A DNA stretch of 64,000 nt from Alcaligenaceae bacterium (GCA_013205565.1 JABMMM010000069.1:1-64000); one strand, 5' to 3'. Positions 16,440-26,006 are shown, numbered from the stretch's first letter. Notes: generated by a model not told the origin, from the sequence alone. A program made the numbers and translations.

Positions 16440-18050
16440 ATGAGTATTCAAACTGAAGTCGCGCGACGCCGAACGTTCGCCATCATTTCTCACCCTGATG
16501 CCGGCAAAACGACGCTCACCGAAAAGCTGCTGCTTTTTGCGGGTGCGATCCAGATCGCCGGTAGCGTCAAAGCGCGCAAGGCTTCGCGTCACGCGTCGTC
16601 AGACTGGATGGAGATCGAAAAACAACGCGGCATCTCGGTCGCCTCGTCGGTCATGCAGATGGAATACCGCGATTGCGTGATCAACCTGCTCGACACACCC
16701 GGCCACCAAGACTTTTCTGAAGATACCTATCGTGTCCTGACCGCGGTTGACGCGGCCTTAATGGTGATTGATGCAGCCAACGGCGTCGAGCCACAAACAA
16801 TTCGCCTATTGCAAGTCTGCCGTGCCCGCAATACACCGATCATCACCTTCATCAACAAGATGGATCGCGAAGTCCGCGAGCCGCTTGAGCTGTTATCTGA
16901 AATTGAACAACACATCGGCATGGATGCCGTGCCATTTTCGTGGCCAGTCGGTATGGGCAAGGCCTTCGGCGGCGTGTTCGATATCCAGCGCGATCGCATG
17001 CGTTTGTTTAAGTCCGGGCAAGAGCGTCGTAACGATACGGACGATGACTTTATCGATGGGCTCGACAACCCAGAAATCGCTAAGCGCTTTGGTAGCTCTT
17101 TTGATCAAGCCAAAGGCGAGATTGAACTCATTCAGGCCGCAGCCCCTGTTTTTGACCCGGCAGCTTTTTTAGCCGGCAAGCAAACGCCCGTTTTTTTTGG
17201 TTCGGCGATTAACAATTTTGGCGTGCAAGAGGTGCTCGATGCCTTGGTGGATCAAGCACCACCGCCCGGCTCGCGCCAAGCGCTCGAACGTGTGGTGCAT
17301 CCTGAAGAACCCAAGTTCACCGGCGTGGTCTTTAAAGTACAGGCCAATATGGATCCAGCTCATCGCGATCGCGTCGCGTTTGTGCGCGTCAGCTCAGGCA
17401 AGTTCGATCGCGGCATGCGCCTCAAAGTATCACGCAACAACAAAGAGATTCGCCCCAATAACGTGGTGTCTTTTTTATCGCAACGCCGCGAACTCGTTGA
17501 CGAGGCCTACGCGGGCGATGTGATCGGCATCCCTAATCACGGCATTTTGCACTTGGGCGATGTTTTAACTGAAGGCGAAGCCTTGCACTTTACGGGCCTG
17601 CCTTTTTTTGCCCCCGAGCTTTTTCAAGCAGTTGAAACCAAAGATCCCTTGCGTACGAAGCAACTGCGTACCGGTCTACTACAGCTAGGCGAAGAGGGCG
17701 CGATTCAAGTGTTCAGACCTTTAGTCGCGGGCGGCGCGCTGCTGCTGGGTGCTGTCGGTCAATTGCAATTTGAGGTCGTCGCCCATCGCCTGCAAGCCGA
17801 GTACGGCGCCGAAGCGCGGCTGATGCCTTCACGCTACAACATGGCACGCTGGGTCACCGCCAAAGACCCCAAAGAGTTGCGTAAATTCATCGATGCCAAC
17901 GTCTCAAACATCGCCTATGATGTCGTTGAAGCGCCCGCGTTTTTAGTCAGTTCGACCGCACAATTGCGTGTCGCCGAAGAGCGTTACCCGGCGATTCGTT
18001 TTCACGCTATGCGCGAGCATGGCGGCCAAGTGTTTGCCGATCAAGTTTAA
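16440..18050 (+). CDS. prfC: Peptide chain release factor 3 (RF3)
   Basis: Translational GTPase of 536 aa that recycles RF1 and RF2 after termination. The P-loop SHPDAGKTT is at residues 17-25, the switch II motif DTPGHQDFSEDTYR follows, and NKMD gives guanine specificity. The length and the FSEDTYR sequence, specific to RF3 rather than EF-G, support the assignment. No good ribosome binding site is visible before the ATG; a strong hairpin occupies that position. The following unknown membrane-anchored protein starts 22 bases after the stop. Confidence 0.95.
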   Translation: MSIQTEVARRRTFAIISHPDAGKTTLTEKLLLFAGAIQIAGSVKARKASRHASSDWMEIEKQRGISVASSVMQMEYRDCVINLLDTPGHQDFSEDTYRVLTAVDAALMVIDAANGVEPQTIRLLQVCRARNTPIITFINKMDREVREPLELLSEIEQHIGMDAVPFSWPVGMGKAFGGVFDIQRDRMRLFKSGQERRNDTDDDFIDGLDNPEIAKRFGSSFDQAKGEIELIQAAAPVFDPAAFLAGKQTPVFFGSAINNFGVQEVLDALVDQAPPPGSRQALERVVHPEEPKFTGVVFKVQANMDPAHRDRVAFVRVSSGKFDRGMRLKVSRNNKEIRPNNVVSFLSQRRELVDEAYAGDVIGIPNHGILHLGDVLTEGEALHFTGLPFFAPELFQAVETKDPLRTKQLRTGLLQLGEEGAIQVFRPLVAGGALLLGAVGQLQFEVVAHRLQAEYGAEARLMPSRYNMARWVTAKDPKELRKFIDANVSNIAYDVVEAPAFLVSSTAQLRVAEERYPAIRFHAMREHGGQVFADQV

Positions 18051-18072
18051 TCCCGCCCCTCAGAGATCCCTT

Positions 18073-18738
18073 ATGTCTTGGCGTGTCTTAATTGTCTTTT
18101 TAATGCTTGCCGCGGTTGCCTCTTGGCAAGGCGGTGTGCAGCTGGGCAATTGGCTAGTCACTCGCGCGCCTGACACCCTTGCCTCGGTAGCAGACAAAGA
18201 CTACAAAGCGCTCGCGCTTGATGCCAACGGCCGTCCGATCACTGCTCAGCCTCCCCAGCCACGGATGGACGGCACACTAGGCGTGCCTCGCGAACCCGTT
18301 CCTGTTGAGTGGGCCATTGAACCTATCACCGCTGAAGATTTTGAAATCGATCCTAATGCCACAAAGATTGCAGGCGATGACGACGACGCGGCAACCGAGG
18401 GGTCAGAAACCGCCGATGCCAGGCGTTTGGCAGCCGAAGGCCCCTCACGCAGAGCTCCGTCTGAGCTAACCAGCGAGCGCCAGACCGGGTTAAGCGCTGT
18501 CGCGTCAAACCCAGCACAGCGTCCGGTTGCACCACCCGTTCCGCCAGGCATCACCGTCACGGTCATCACCTGGCATCAAGCACTAAAGAAAGAACTCGAA
18601 CAGTGCGCAAATGTTGGATATTTTCAACGGCCAACCTGCTTACAAAATGCGCGCAACAAATATTGCGCGCCGAGTGAGGCTTGGGGCAAAACTGCAGAGT
18701 GCCCTGCACGACCAAGCGATCTCACAACTGCGGGCTAG
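18073..18738 (+). CDS. Hypothetical protein with N-terminal membrane anchor
   Basis: 221 aa, not recognised. A single N-terminal hydrophobic segment (about residues 3-20, VLIVFLMLAAVASW) could be a signal anchor. It is followed by a long Pro/Ala/Asp-rich, probably disordered middle with an acidic DDDDA run. A conserved-looking C-terminal part has four cysteines (EQCANVGYF, PTCLQNARNKYC, ECPARP) that could form disulfides in the periplasm. The start at 18073 is chosen because the hydrophobic segment begins there; the reading frame is open further upstream inside prfC. The gene is convergent with rpoN, their ends overlapping by four bases. Confidence 0.65.
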   Translation: MSWRVLIVFLMLAAVASWQGGVQLGNWLVTRAPDTLASVADKDYKALALDANGRPITAQPPQPRMDGTLGVPREPVPVEWAIEPITAEDFEIDPNATKIAGDDDDAATEGSETADARRLAAEGPSRRAPSELTSERQTGLSAVASNPAQRPVAPPVPPGITVTVITWHQALKKELEQCANVGYFQRPTCLQNARNKYCAPSEAWGKTAECPARPSDLTTAG

Positions 18739-20240
18739 CGTGCGCCTGCCTGTGACTTGCGCAAAGGTGCCGTCGGTATGCGTAACAACTCTCGATACTT
18801 GGCTACCGTGCGTCGCGCAATGGTGATCCCGTCTTGATCCAGCAGACCCACTAGTTGACTGTCAGACAGCGGCTTTTTTTGATCCTCTGCACTGATCAAC
18901 ACCTGAATGCGCGTTTGCACCGCGGTCGCCGAGGTGGCTTCTTTGCCCTCTGTGGCCAACCCGGTGCTAAAAAATCGCTTGAGCTCTAGCGTGCCGTGAG
19001 GCGTCAGCATAAATTTTTGCGTGGTGGCACGCGAGATCGTTGACTCGTGCATGCCGATCTCGGCCGCAATGTCTTTAAGCGTGAGCGGTCGCACCGCCCC
19101 CCAACCTTTTGAAAAAAAAGCTTGCTGATGCGCCACGATCACCTGCGCAACTTTCAAAATCGTCTCGAACCGCTGGGCCACGTTGCGAATCATCCAGCGC
19201 GCCTCTTGCAATTGACCATGTAAGGCTGTGTGTGCACCACTGCGTGGGCTGCCCAAGGCTTCGGCATACAGCGCATTTACGCGCAACTTTGGCATGACGG
19301 CCTCGTTGAGCGCCACCACCCAACCCTTTTTTGTTTTTCGCACGATTACGTCGGGTACAGCAAAATCTGCTGCCGGGATGTTCCAAGCGCTTGCGGGTCT
19401 TGGGTTTAGTTTGACGATCAGCGCATGCGCGCATTGAAGCAATTCTGGTTCGCAGCGCAGCACCTCACGCAGCTTCAACATATTTCCGCTGGCCAAAATG
19501 TCTAAGTAATGCTGGCAAATCGTGCGGGCCAAGGCGAGCACGTTTGGGTCTTTTGCCATCGTCAGCTGCTCGAGGTCAGCAAACTGAAGCTGCAGATCCA
19601 AACACTCGCCAAGATGACGCGCGCCCACCCCAGGGGGGTCAAAAGACTGCAGCATCTTTAAGGCGCAGCGAAAATCGTCCTCTTCGAGTCCGAGCGCTGG
19701 GTTCATCCAGCTGACGATCTCGTCAAGCGGCGACGCCAGTAACCCGTCATCGTTGAGCTCTTCAATCAGCAGTTCAACTAACGCCGCGTCACGCTGACTC
19801 AAGCGGGTAGTGCCTAACTGCTGAAGTAGGTACTCTCTCAAGTTGCTCTCGCGAGCAGCCTCGGGCCGATCACTAAAGTCATCATCGCGCGAGCCGCGTG
19901 GCTCTGACGAAAAGTCGGTTTTTTCGCGCTCGTGCTCACGCTCTGAGGCGGGTGCGTAATCGATATTGACCTCAGGTGTTGCATCCTGACCACGTTCTGC
20001 GACAGCTTGTTCGGGAGTAAATTCTGCGTGGTCTTGCCCCACGCGCAGGCTGGCTGAACCACCGCCCGACTCGTAAAGTGGCGTGCTGTCTTGCTCTAGC
20101 AGGGGGTTTTCAGCGAGCGCCCTCGCCACTTCGGCCTCGAGATCCAGCGTCGAAAGCTGCAACAGCTTGATCGACTGTTGCAGCGCGGGAGTCAGTGTCA
20201 GTTGCTGACCCTGACGAAGTTCGAGAAAATTGCGACTCAT
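18735..20240 (-). CDS. rpoN: RNA polymerase sigma-54 factor
   Basis: Sigma-54 of 501 aa, required for transcription from -24/-12 promoters with enhancer-binding proteins. Region I at the N-terminus shows the Gln/Leu-rich LTLTPALQQSIKLLQLS pattern. An acidic region II follows (about residues 60-120). The C-terminal RpoN box ARRTVAKYRE spans residues 475-484. The ATG at 20240 fits the normal sigma-54 N-terminus; ATGs at 20258 and 20357 would add unrelated residues and overlap the divergent gene. It is not next to lptB or hpf, its usual neighbours in many proteobacteria. Confidence 0.94.
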   Translation of the reverse strand: MSRNFLELRQGQQLTLTPALQQSIKLLQLSTLDLEAEVARALAENPLLEQDSTPLYESGGGSASLRVGQDHAEFTPEQAVAERGQDATPEVNIDYAPASEREHEREKTDFSSEPRGSRDDDFSDRPEAARESNLREYLLQQLGTTRLSQRDAALVELLIEELNDDGLLASPLDEIVSWMNPALGLEEDDFRCALKMLQSFDPPGVGARHLGECLDLQLQFADLEQLTMAKDPNVLALARTICQHYLDILASGNMLKLREVLRCEPELLQCAHALIVKLNPRPASAWNIPAADFAVPDVIVRKTKKGWVVALNEAVMPKLRVNALYAEALGSPRSGAHTALHGQLQEARWMIRNVAQRFETILKVAQVIVAHQQAFFSKGWGAVRPLTLKDIAAEIGMHESTISRATTQKFMLTPHGTLELKRFFSTGLATEGKEATSATAVQTRIQVLISAEDQKKPLSDSQLVGLLDQDGITIARRTVAKYRELLRIPTAPLRKSQAGAR

Positions 20241-20259
20241 AGGTACAATATTTTGCATG

Positions 20260-20904
20260 ATGAATCGACCTAGCACCGCAAATCTTCGAAAAGACCCCAC
20301 TTTATTGGGCGGCATCCTGCTGCGGCTAGCGCTTGCGCGTTTGTTAACGCGACTCACCGTGATTTTAGCTACTATTGCTCTGGTCGTTTATTGTGCACAG
20401 CGCATCTTGCTGTCTGGCAAAGGCTGGCTTGAGTTTGCAATCAAACTTTCAGGTCTGTCTGAAATCCTTGGCAAAACAGTCATCGATTTTGTGATGCAGT
20501 ATCAAAAATACTTTTGGTGGTTTGTTATCTTTGTTTTGGTCTTGCTCGCCTTCAATTTTTTACTGAGCTATTTACGCGGCAGCTTGAAACGTGGTCGTGC
20601 GGCGTTGGTGCCCTTAAGCGACGTACGTAAGCTCTGCGCGCGCCTGAGCCCAGAGGGCTTAGACGTATTGAACTGGGCCTGGAAAGATCAGTCACAACCC
20701 ATCACCATGGGGATTTTGCAAACAACCCTCACCCAGGTTAGCAGCGGGCGGGCACGCAAACTCGCCTTAGCCCGGGCGCAGCAGGCAGAGCTTGCAAGCG
20801 CGTTGCTGACTCGGCCGCTAAGCACCCCCGACACGCCCGCGCGAGGGGGGGTCCTGCCCCCAGCCGACGATGCCGGGCACCGAGAGCCCACCCTGCTCGC
20901 CTAG
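20260..20904 (+). CDS. Hypothetical membrane protein, two predicted helices
   Basis: 214 aa, not recognised. Two hydrophobic segments are seen at about residues 28-48 and 84-106. The C-terminal half is soluble and ends in a Pro/Ala-rich tail. The middle cytoplasmic-looking part (DVRKLCARLSPEGLDVLNWAWKD) has no motif I can name. The start is ATG 20260 or 20257. It diverges from rpoN with only about 16-19 bases between the start codons, so each promoter must lie within or beside the other gene. Confidence 0.6.
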   Translation: MNRPSTANLRKDPTLLGGILLRLALARLLTRLTVILATIALVVYCAQRILLSGKGWLEFAIKLSGLSEILGKTVIDFVMQYQKYFWWFVIFVLVLLAFNFLLSYLRGSLKRGRAALVPLSDVRKLCARLSPEGLDVLNWAWKDQSQPITMGILQTTLTQVSSGRARKLALARAQQAELASALLTRPLSTPDTPARGGVLPPADDAGHREPTLLA

Positions 20905-20971
20905 GCTCGCTCGCGGCCCTCTCTGGCCTGTGCGCTTGCGTTTCAGGTCAATTTATGTTCGACTAGAGTCT

Positions 20972-21112
20972 ATGAAAGTTCTTGCCACAGGCCTCGCCTG
21001 CCCTCTTGCACACTGCCCGACCCTTTTGGGCCAAGGTCACGTCGTGTCTGGCAACAACGCTTCAACTCTCGGGCTGCTATCGCTACTACTAGCGATCGGT
21101 TGCCGGGCCTAG
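20972..21112 (+). CDS. leuL: leuA leader peptide (attenuator candidate)
   Basis: Short reading frame of 46 codons from ATG 20972, or 22 codons from GTG 21044, which has AAGG eight bases upstream. Near its end, six of eight codons at 21068-21091 are leucine: CTC, CTG and four CTA, interrupted only by Gly and Ser. This is the pattern of leucine-responsive transcription attenuation upstream of leu genes. It stops at 21110-21112, about 150 bases before leuA. The CTA codon, which I expect to be rare in this GC-rich genome, is used four times, as expected for sensitive ribosome stalling. The gene call is inferred from codon content and position, not homology. Confidence 0.6.
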   Translation: MKVLATGLACPLAHCPTLLGQGHVVSGNNASTLGLLSLLLAIGCRA

Positions 21113-21134
21113 TGCCCGTGGCAGTCCGGCAACC
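21098..21134 (+). promoter_or_regulatory. leuA leader hairpin
   Basis: GGTTGCCGG at 21098-21106 pairs perfectly with CCGGCAACC at 21126-21134. The first arm overlaps the last codons of the leader peptide, so a ribosome stalled on the leucine codons would mask it. A downstream set of mutually exclusive short arms (GGCGC 21191-21195, GCGCC 21200-21204, GGCGC 21208-21212) follows. No clean T tract is next to either, so a canonical intrinsic terminator is not evident. Confidence 0.5.
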
Positions 21135-21262
21135 AACCGCCACCCCGCAGTTCATTTTCCTCACAAAGTTTTAGTTTTGATCCAAACACTGGCGCGTCAG
21201 CGCCGTCGGCGCACACAGAGTGAATACGTCGTGGCCCCGTCTAAATAGTCTTAAGGTGAATC

Positions 21263-22933
21263 ATGCTTTCGAATCCAGCCACCAAATACATTCCGTTCAA
21301 GCCCTTCGAGCGCGACTTTTCAGAGCGCACGTGGCCGACTAAAAAGATCACCCGCCCACCGGTCTGGATGAGCACCGATCTGCGTGACGGCAATCAGTCG
21401 CTGATCGAACCCATGAGTGTTGAACGCAAACTGCGCTTTTTTGAAATGCTGGTCAAAGTCGGCTTCAAAGAGATCGAGGTCGGATTTCCATCGGCCTCAC
21501 AAACCGATTTTGATTTTGTGCGCAAACTGGTCGACGACAAACTGATCCCAGACGATGTCACCATCATCGCTTTAACGCAGGCCCGTCCAGAGCTAATTGA
21601 GCGCACGGTCGAATCCGCCGCTGGCGCCAAGCGCGCAATGATTCACCTTTATAACGCTTGCGCACCGGGGTTTCGCCGCATCGTCTTCAACATGAACCGC
21701 CAAGAGGTTAAACAAGTTGCCGTCGAAGGCACGCAGTGCGTGATGGACTGCATGGCCAAGCACCCACAAACGTACTGGCTGTACGAATATTCCCCTGAGG
21801 TCTTCAGCACCACTGAACCCGACTTCGCGCTTGAAGTTTGCAACGCGGTGACCGCCCTGTACAAGCCGACACCCCAGAAAAAAATTATCTATAACTTGCC
21901 CGCCACCATTGAGGCCACCACACCCAACATGTATGCCGATCAAATCGAATACATGCATAACAATCTGCACAAGCGTGATTCAATCATTGTCAGTTTGCAC
22001 CCACACAACGACCGCGGTACCGCGGTGGCTGCCGCCGAGCTTGGCTTGATGGCTGGGGCCGATCGCGTCGAAGGTTGCCTGTTTGGTAACGGCGAACGCA
22101 CCGGCAACGTTGATCTGGTCACACTGGCCTTGAACCTCTACACCCAAGGCATTCATCCTGGCCTTGATTTTTCAGATATCGACGAAGTGCGTCGCTGTGT
22201 TGAGTTTTGTAATCAATTGCCCGTGCACCCTCGACACCCCTACGCCGGTGATTTAGTATTCACGGCCTTTTCGGGTTCGCATCAAGATGCGATCAAAAAA
22301 GGCTTTGCCGTGCAAAAAGCCGATGCTATCTGGGAAGTCCCCTACTTACCGATTGACCCGGCCGATTTGGGTCGCAGCTACGATGCCGTCATTCGGGTTA
22401 ACAGCCAATCCGGTAAAGGCGGGGTGTCGTACCTGCTTGAACAAGAGCATGGCTTAGCCTTACCGCGACGCTTACAAATTGAATTCAGTCGCGCGATTCA
22501 ACGCGTCACAGATGAAACCGGTCGCGAGGTCACGGCTGAAGCCGTGTATACGATTTTTAATACAGAGTATCTGACACAAACCGAACCCTGGAAGCTCATC
22601 AAGCACAGCATCACCGGCGATCCCAGTGCGCCTGAAGGTAAGCACTTTACGATCGAAGCCGAGTTTGAAGTGGGCGGTGTACGCCGCGTACTGAGAGGCA
22701 CGGGCGATGGGGCAATTTCTGCGTTTGTGGATTGCTTAGGCGTCGCTGTTCGCATCGTGGATTATCACGAGCACGCGATTGGCACCGGTACAGATACTCG
22801 CGCTGCGTGTTATGTTGAAGCGCGTATCGAAGAGGGTGCAACTGGCTTTGGCGTTGGCATTGACCGCGATATCGTTACGGCGTCTTTCAATGCCGTGCTG
22901 AGTGGCTTGAATCGACATATCAAAGCAAGCTAA
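21263..22933 (+). CDS. leuA: 2-isopropylmalate synthase (LeuA type 2)
   Basis: First committed enzyme of leucine synthesis: condenses acetyl-CoA with 2-oxoisovalerate. Length is 556 aa, as in the larger LeuA2 class shared by actinobacteria, fungi and some betaproteobacteria. The catalytic metal site shows in [11 protein letters not shown] near the N-terminus and HPHNDRGTA mid-protein. The C-terminal LeuA dimer / allosteric domain starts near residue 420 and provides leucine feedback inhibition in the family. A leucine-rich leader peptide and hairpin lie upstream, implying transcription attenuation as a second control layer. leuB, leuC and leuD are not nearby. Confidence 0.95.
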   Translation: MLSNPATKYIPFKPFERDFSERTWPTKKITRPPVWMSTDLRDGNQSLIEPMSVERKLRFFEMLVKVGFKEIEVGFPSASQTDFDFVRKLVDDKLIPDDVTIIALTQARPELIERTVESAAGAKRAMIHLYNACAPGFRRIVFNMNRQEVKQVAVEGTQCVMDCMAKHPQTYWLYEYSPEVFSTTEPDFALEVCNAVTALYKPTPQKKIIYNLPATIEATTPNMYADQIEYMHNNLHKRDSIIVSLHPHNDRGTAVAAAELGLMAGADRVEGCLFGNGERTGNVDLVTLALNLYTQGIHPGLDFSDIDEVRRCVEFCNQLPVHPRHPYAGDLVFTAFSGSHQDAIKKGFAVQKADAIWEVPYLPIDPADLGRSYDAVIRVNSQSGKGGVSYLLEQEHGLALPRRLQIEFSRAIQRVTDETGREVTAEAVYTIFNTEYLTQTEPWKLIKHSITGDPSAPEGKHFTIEAEFEVGGVRRVLRGTGDGAISAFVDCLGVAVRIVDYHEHAIGTGTDTRAACYVEARIEEGATGFGVGIDRDIVTASFNAVLSGLNRHIKAS

Positions 22934-22968
22934 GCTCACTCACCTTTTTCCTAAACACCTAGAGCAAC

Positions 22969-23604
22969 ATGTATAAACTGCTTAGTGCCACACCCAGCCC
23001 TTACGCTCGCAAGGTTCGCATTCAGCTGGCCGAGAAGGGCCTTGCGTTCGAGCTCATCACCGAGGTGCCCTGGAATACCGACACACAAACACCGCTCTAC
23101 AACCCGCTCGAAAAACTTCCGGTCTTGCTGTGCCCGGATGGAACAAGCGTATTCGAATCCCGCTATATCAACGAGTGGCTCGAGCTTAAACATCCAGAAC
23201 CCGCGCTGATGCCAAAAGATGTTGATGGTATGTTGGCCGTCAAACGCTTCGAAGTGATCGTAGACGGTGCTTGTGATGCGCTGGTGCTGATGTTCTTTGA
23301 GATTGCCCGCGATGCGGATAAACAAAGTCAGCCTTGGTTTGAACGACAGCAGCGCAAAGTGGATGGCGCCCTAAGGTATCTTTCAGAGGCGATTGGCTCT
23401 AACGAGTTTTGTCATGCCCACACCTTCACTCTGGCCGATATTGCCGTCGGTACCTTACTTCGATATCTGACCGTACGTTGGGCAGCAAAACCATGGCGTG
23501 AACAATACCCTGGTTTGGCTCAATACTCCGATCGTCTCGAAATGCGACCGTCTTTTAAAAATAGCGTGCCTGTGCCTCAGGTAATCCGGGATCGTGTGGC
23601 CTAA
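22969..23604 (+). CDS. Glutathione S-transferase family protein
   Basis: 211-aa cytosolic GST. The N-terminal thioredoxin fold begins MYKLLSATPSPYARKV, with Ser10 near the usual catalytic Ser/Cys position and a LPVL cis-proline motif around residue 48. An ESRYINEWL sequence for the glutathione glutamate contact follows. The all-helical C-terminal domain contains FTLADIAVG, the conserved hydrophobic staple and capping box. The substrate is unknown. It lies 35 bases after leuA and 29 bases before the transporter gene, but a functional link is not obvious. Confidence 0.85.
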   Translation: MYKLLSATPSPYARKVRIQLAEKGLAFELITEVPWNTDTQTPLYNPLEKLPVLLCPDGTSVFESRYINEWLELKHPEPALMPKDVDGMLAVKRFEVIVDGACDALVLMFFEIARDADKQSQPWFERQQRKVDGALRYLSEAIGSNEFCHAHTFTLADIAVGTLLRYLTVRWAAKPWREQYPGLAQYSDRLEMRPSFKNSVPVPQVIRDRVA

Positions 23605-23633
23605 CGGCCGCAGGTTACTCGTAAGCAGCCGTC

Positions 23634-24866
23634 TTGTTTTCTCAAATCGAAACCCCGACCGCGCCTCGACCTGCGCTGCGGCAAGTCTTACGCGCCCTGG
23701 GCACCACGAATCTTGCCAACGGCTTGATCGGTTTTATTTTTGCTGCAACGGGCCCTTTTGCAATCATTTTGTCTGTCGGCACGCGTGGCGGTCTGACCTC
23801 GGCTGAGCTTGCTTCGTGGGTCTTCGGGGTGTTTTTTATCAACGGGTTGCTTACTATTACGCTCAGCTGGCGCTACCAGATCCCGCTTGCTTTTGGCTGG
23901 ACCATTCCGGGCACCGTTTTAGTTGGCCCCGCTTTGCAGCATCTGCCCTTCTCAGCGGTCATTGCTGCGTTTTATGCCACCAGCCTGTTGATCCTACTGC
24001 TTGGCTTAAGCGGTTGGGTTAAGCGGCTTATGTCTTTGTTGCCAATGCCAATCGTCATGGGAATGGTGGCCGGCGTATTTTTACGTTTTGGCTTGGATGT
24101 TGTGCGCGCGCTCGATACCGATGCCGCAATCGCTGCACCTATGGTGCTCGTCTTTTTCTTATGCTCGGCTCTCCCAGCACTGGGGCGTCGCCTGCCCCCA
24201 GTCATTGCTGCGCTTTTAGTCGGTGGCCTGATGATTGCCTTGCTCGGTCGGCTCAACGCTGCCGATCTCGGCGCGCTAGGTTTTGCGCAACCCGTCTTGC
24301 AAGCACCCACCTGGTCATGGAGCGCAATGTTAGAGCTCGTGGTGCCTTTAACGATCACGGTTTTAGTCGTGCAAAATGGCCAAGGTGTTGCGGTGCTTAA
24401 GGCTGCAGGTCACGTGCCCCCTGTCACCCTAATTGCCGTGGCTTGCGGTGTTGGCTCGGCCCTTAGCGCAACGGTCGGCGCCGTGAGTACTTGCTTAACC
24501 GGCCCAACCAACGCCCTGCTCACGTCCTCAGGCGATAAAGCGCGTCACTACACAGGGGGCTTGGTCTTTGGCTGCCTAGCCTTAGTGTTTGGCGTGCTCG
24601 CCCCAACGTTCACCAGCCTCACGCTAGCAACCCCACAAGCGTTCATTATGGCGCTGGCCGGCTTGGCCATGCTGCGCGCCCTACAAAGCGCCTTTGTCTC
24701 GTCGTTTGGCTCAGGCAAGTTTACGCTTGGTGCGCTCATCAGCTTGCTTGTCACCGTCGCCGATGTCAGCCTTTTAAATATCGGCTCGGCGTTTTGGGGC
24801 TTGGTTGCTGGCTTTGTGGTGTCTTGGCTCATGGAGCGCGACGACTTTAAAACGCAAGAACGATAG
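23634..24866 (+). CDS. BenE-family benzoate/H+ symporter-like transporter
   Basis: 410-aa inner-membrane protein with about 12 hydrophobic segments, matching the BenE family of proton-coupled benzoate carriers (related in fold to NCS2 transporters). Features seen are the opening TNLANGLIGFIFAATGP segment, WTIPGTVLVGPAL, and the late TCLTGPTNALLTSSG motif, all typical of the family. The only plausible start is TTG at 23634. No benzoate catabolic genes are nearby, so the substrate may be another aromatic or carboxylate. Confidence 0.8.
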   Translation: MFSQIETPTAPRPALRQVLRALGTTNLANGLIGFIFAATGPFAIILSVGTRGGLTSAELASWVFGVFFINGLLTITLSWRYQIPLAFGWTIPGTVLVGPALQHLPFSAVIAAFYATSLLILLLGLSGWVKRLMSLLPMPIVMGMVAGVFLRFGLDVVRALDTDAAIAAPMVLVFFLCSALPALGRRLPPVIAALLVGGLMIALLGRLNAADLGALGFAQPVLQAPTWSWSAMLELVVPLTITVLVVQNGQGVAVLKAAGHVPPVTLIAVACGVGSALSATVGAVSTCLTGPTNALLTSSGDKARHYTGGLVFGCLALVFGVLAPTFTSLTLATPQAFIMALAGLAMLRALQSAFVSSFGSGKFTLGALISLLVTVADVSLLNIGSAFWGLVAGFVVSWLMERDDFKTQER

Positions 24867-24909
24867 CGCTTAAGCGACACGACACCCAAAAACTACTGCC
24901 TATTTTAAA

Positions 24910-24940
24910 TTGTCACATTCTGCCGTCACTCAGATACAAT
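24910..24940 (+). promoter_or_regulatory. Candidate promoter upstream of second class II aldolase
   Basis: TTGTCA at 24910-24915 and TACAAT at 24935-24940 are separated by 19 bases, a little long for sigma70. The pair is about 65 bases ahead of the aldolase ATG. Confidence 0.35.
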
Positions 24941-25005
24941 TATTTCAAGTCGCTTGAAGTTTATGCGGTGGACCTCAATCAGTGAATTTATGTCAGGGGT
25001 ACGGT

Positions 25006-25803
25006 ATGTCATTGCAAATGGTTTCTGCTCTCAGGCCAGCTTATTCAGCCGAAGAATATGCGGTTCGTACCGATCTTGCTGCCGCTTACAGGCTCATGGC
25101 TTATTTTGGGCTAGACGATAGTATTTATACCCACATTTCTGCGCGCGTTCCCGGGACAAAAGATCAGTTTTTGATCAACCCCTACGGCGTGCTGTTTCGT
25201 GACATTACAGCGTCTTCGCTGATTAAAATTAATCTGGCTGGCGAAATCGTTGACCAACCACACGCAGACTACGGTGTGAACCCTGCGGGCTTTACGATCC
25301 ATAGCGCGATACATTCTGCACGCCATGATGCCACCTGTGTGCTTCATACTCATACGGTCGCCGGTGTCGCCGTGTCATCCTTGGCAGCAGGCCTGCAACC
25401 CGTCAACCAATGGGCACTACAATTTTATAACCGTGTGGCTTATCACGATTTTGAAGGCATCGCGCTTAACCACGACGAACGCGAACGCCTGATCGCAAGT
25501 TTAGGGCCAAGTTTGCGCGCCTTGGTGTTGCGTAATCATGGCCTGTTAACCGTCGGTCGTAGCGTGTCCGAGGCCTGCATTCTGATGCTAAATCTTGAAC
25601 GTGCCTGCAGTGTACAAATGGCAATACAAGGATCGGGGCAAATGACCTATCCACTGTCTGCAGACGTCTGCGAACTGACCGCTAAACAATATGAGGCTGG
25701 CGATGCCAACCGGCGACCCGGCATGCCCGACTCGTATGCGCGCGAATGGACGGCGATGCTGCAGCGGCTAGAACCCGCAACGCCAACCTCTTTTCGCGAT
25801 TAA
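25006..25803 (+). CDS. Class II aldolase/adducin-family protein
   Basis: 265-aa class II aldolase, a paralogue of the protein at 11937-12725 with the same layout. The N-terminal YFGLDDSIYTHISARVPG, the zinc motif VLHTHTVAG, and VLRNHGLLTVGRS are conserved. The ATG at 25006 is preferred because AGGGG lies just upstream; a GTG at 24982 is in frame. The gene stands alone on its strand, ahead of an AraC regulator and a TRAP transporter operon, so it may belong to the same catabolic locus. A hairpin follows at 25841-25868. Confidence 0.83.
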   Translation: MSLQMVSALRPAYSAEEYAVRTDLAAAYRLMAYFGLDDSIYTHISARVPGTKDQFLINPYGVLFRDITASSLIKINLAGEIVDQPHADYGVNPAGFTIHSAIHSARHDATCVLHTHTVAGVAVSSLAAGLQPVNQWALQFYNRVAYHDFEGIALNHDERERLIASLGPSLRALVLRNHGLLTVGRSVSEACILMLNLERACSVQMAIQGSGQMTYPLSADVCELTAKQYEAGDANRRPGMPDSYAREWTAMLQRLEPATPTSFRD

Positions 25804-25840
25804 GTTGTGGGCTGTGCCCCATACTGCACAAATATATTTA

Positions 25841-25868
25841 CCGCAGAGAGAGGCGACTCTCTGAGCGG
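25841..25868 (+). terminator. Hairpin downstream of class II aldolase
   Basis: CAGAGAG (25844-25850) pairs with CTCTCTG (25857-25863), and the stem extends through CCGC/GCGG with one bulged A. There is no T tract directly after it, so terminator function is only possible. Confidence 0.35.
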
Positions 25869-26006
25869 CCCGCGCTTAACATTACCGTCTGAATAGTTTG
25901 TTTTTTACTGCTTTGGATCCCTGACAGTACAGCGTGAAGGCGTTCATCATTGCTTGGTGCGGCTTGCAATGATAGCCACTTACTTGGTCACTAGAGCTTG
26001 CCTGCC

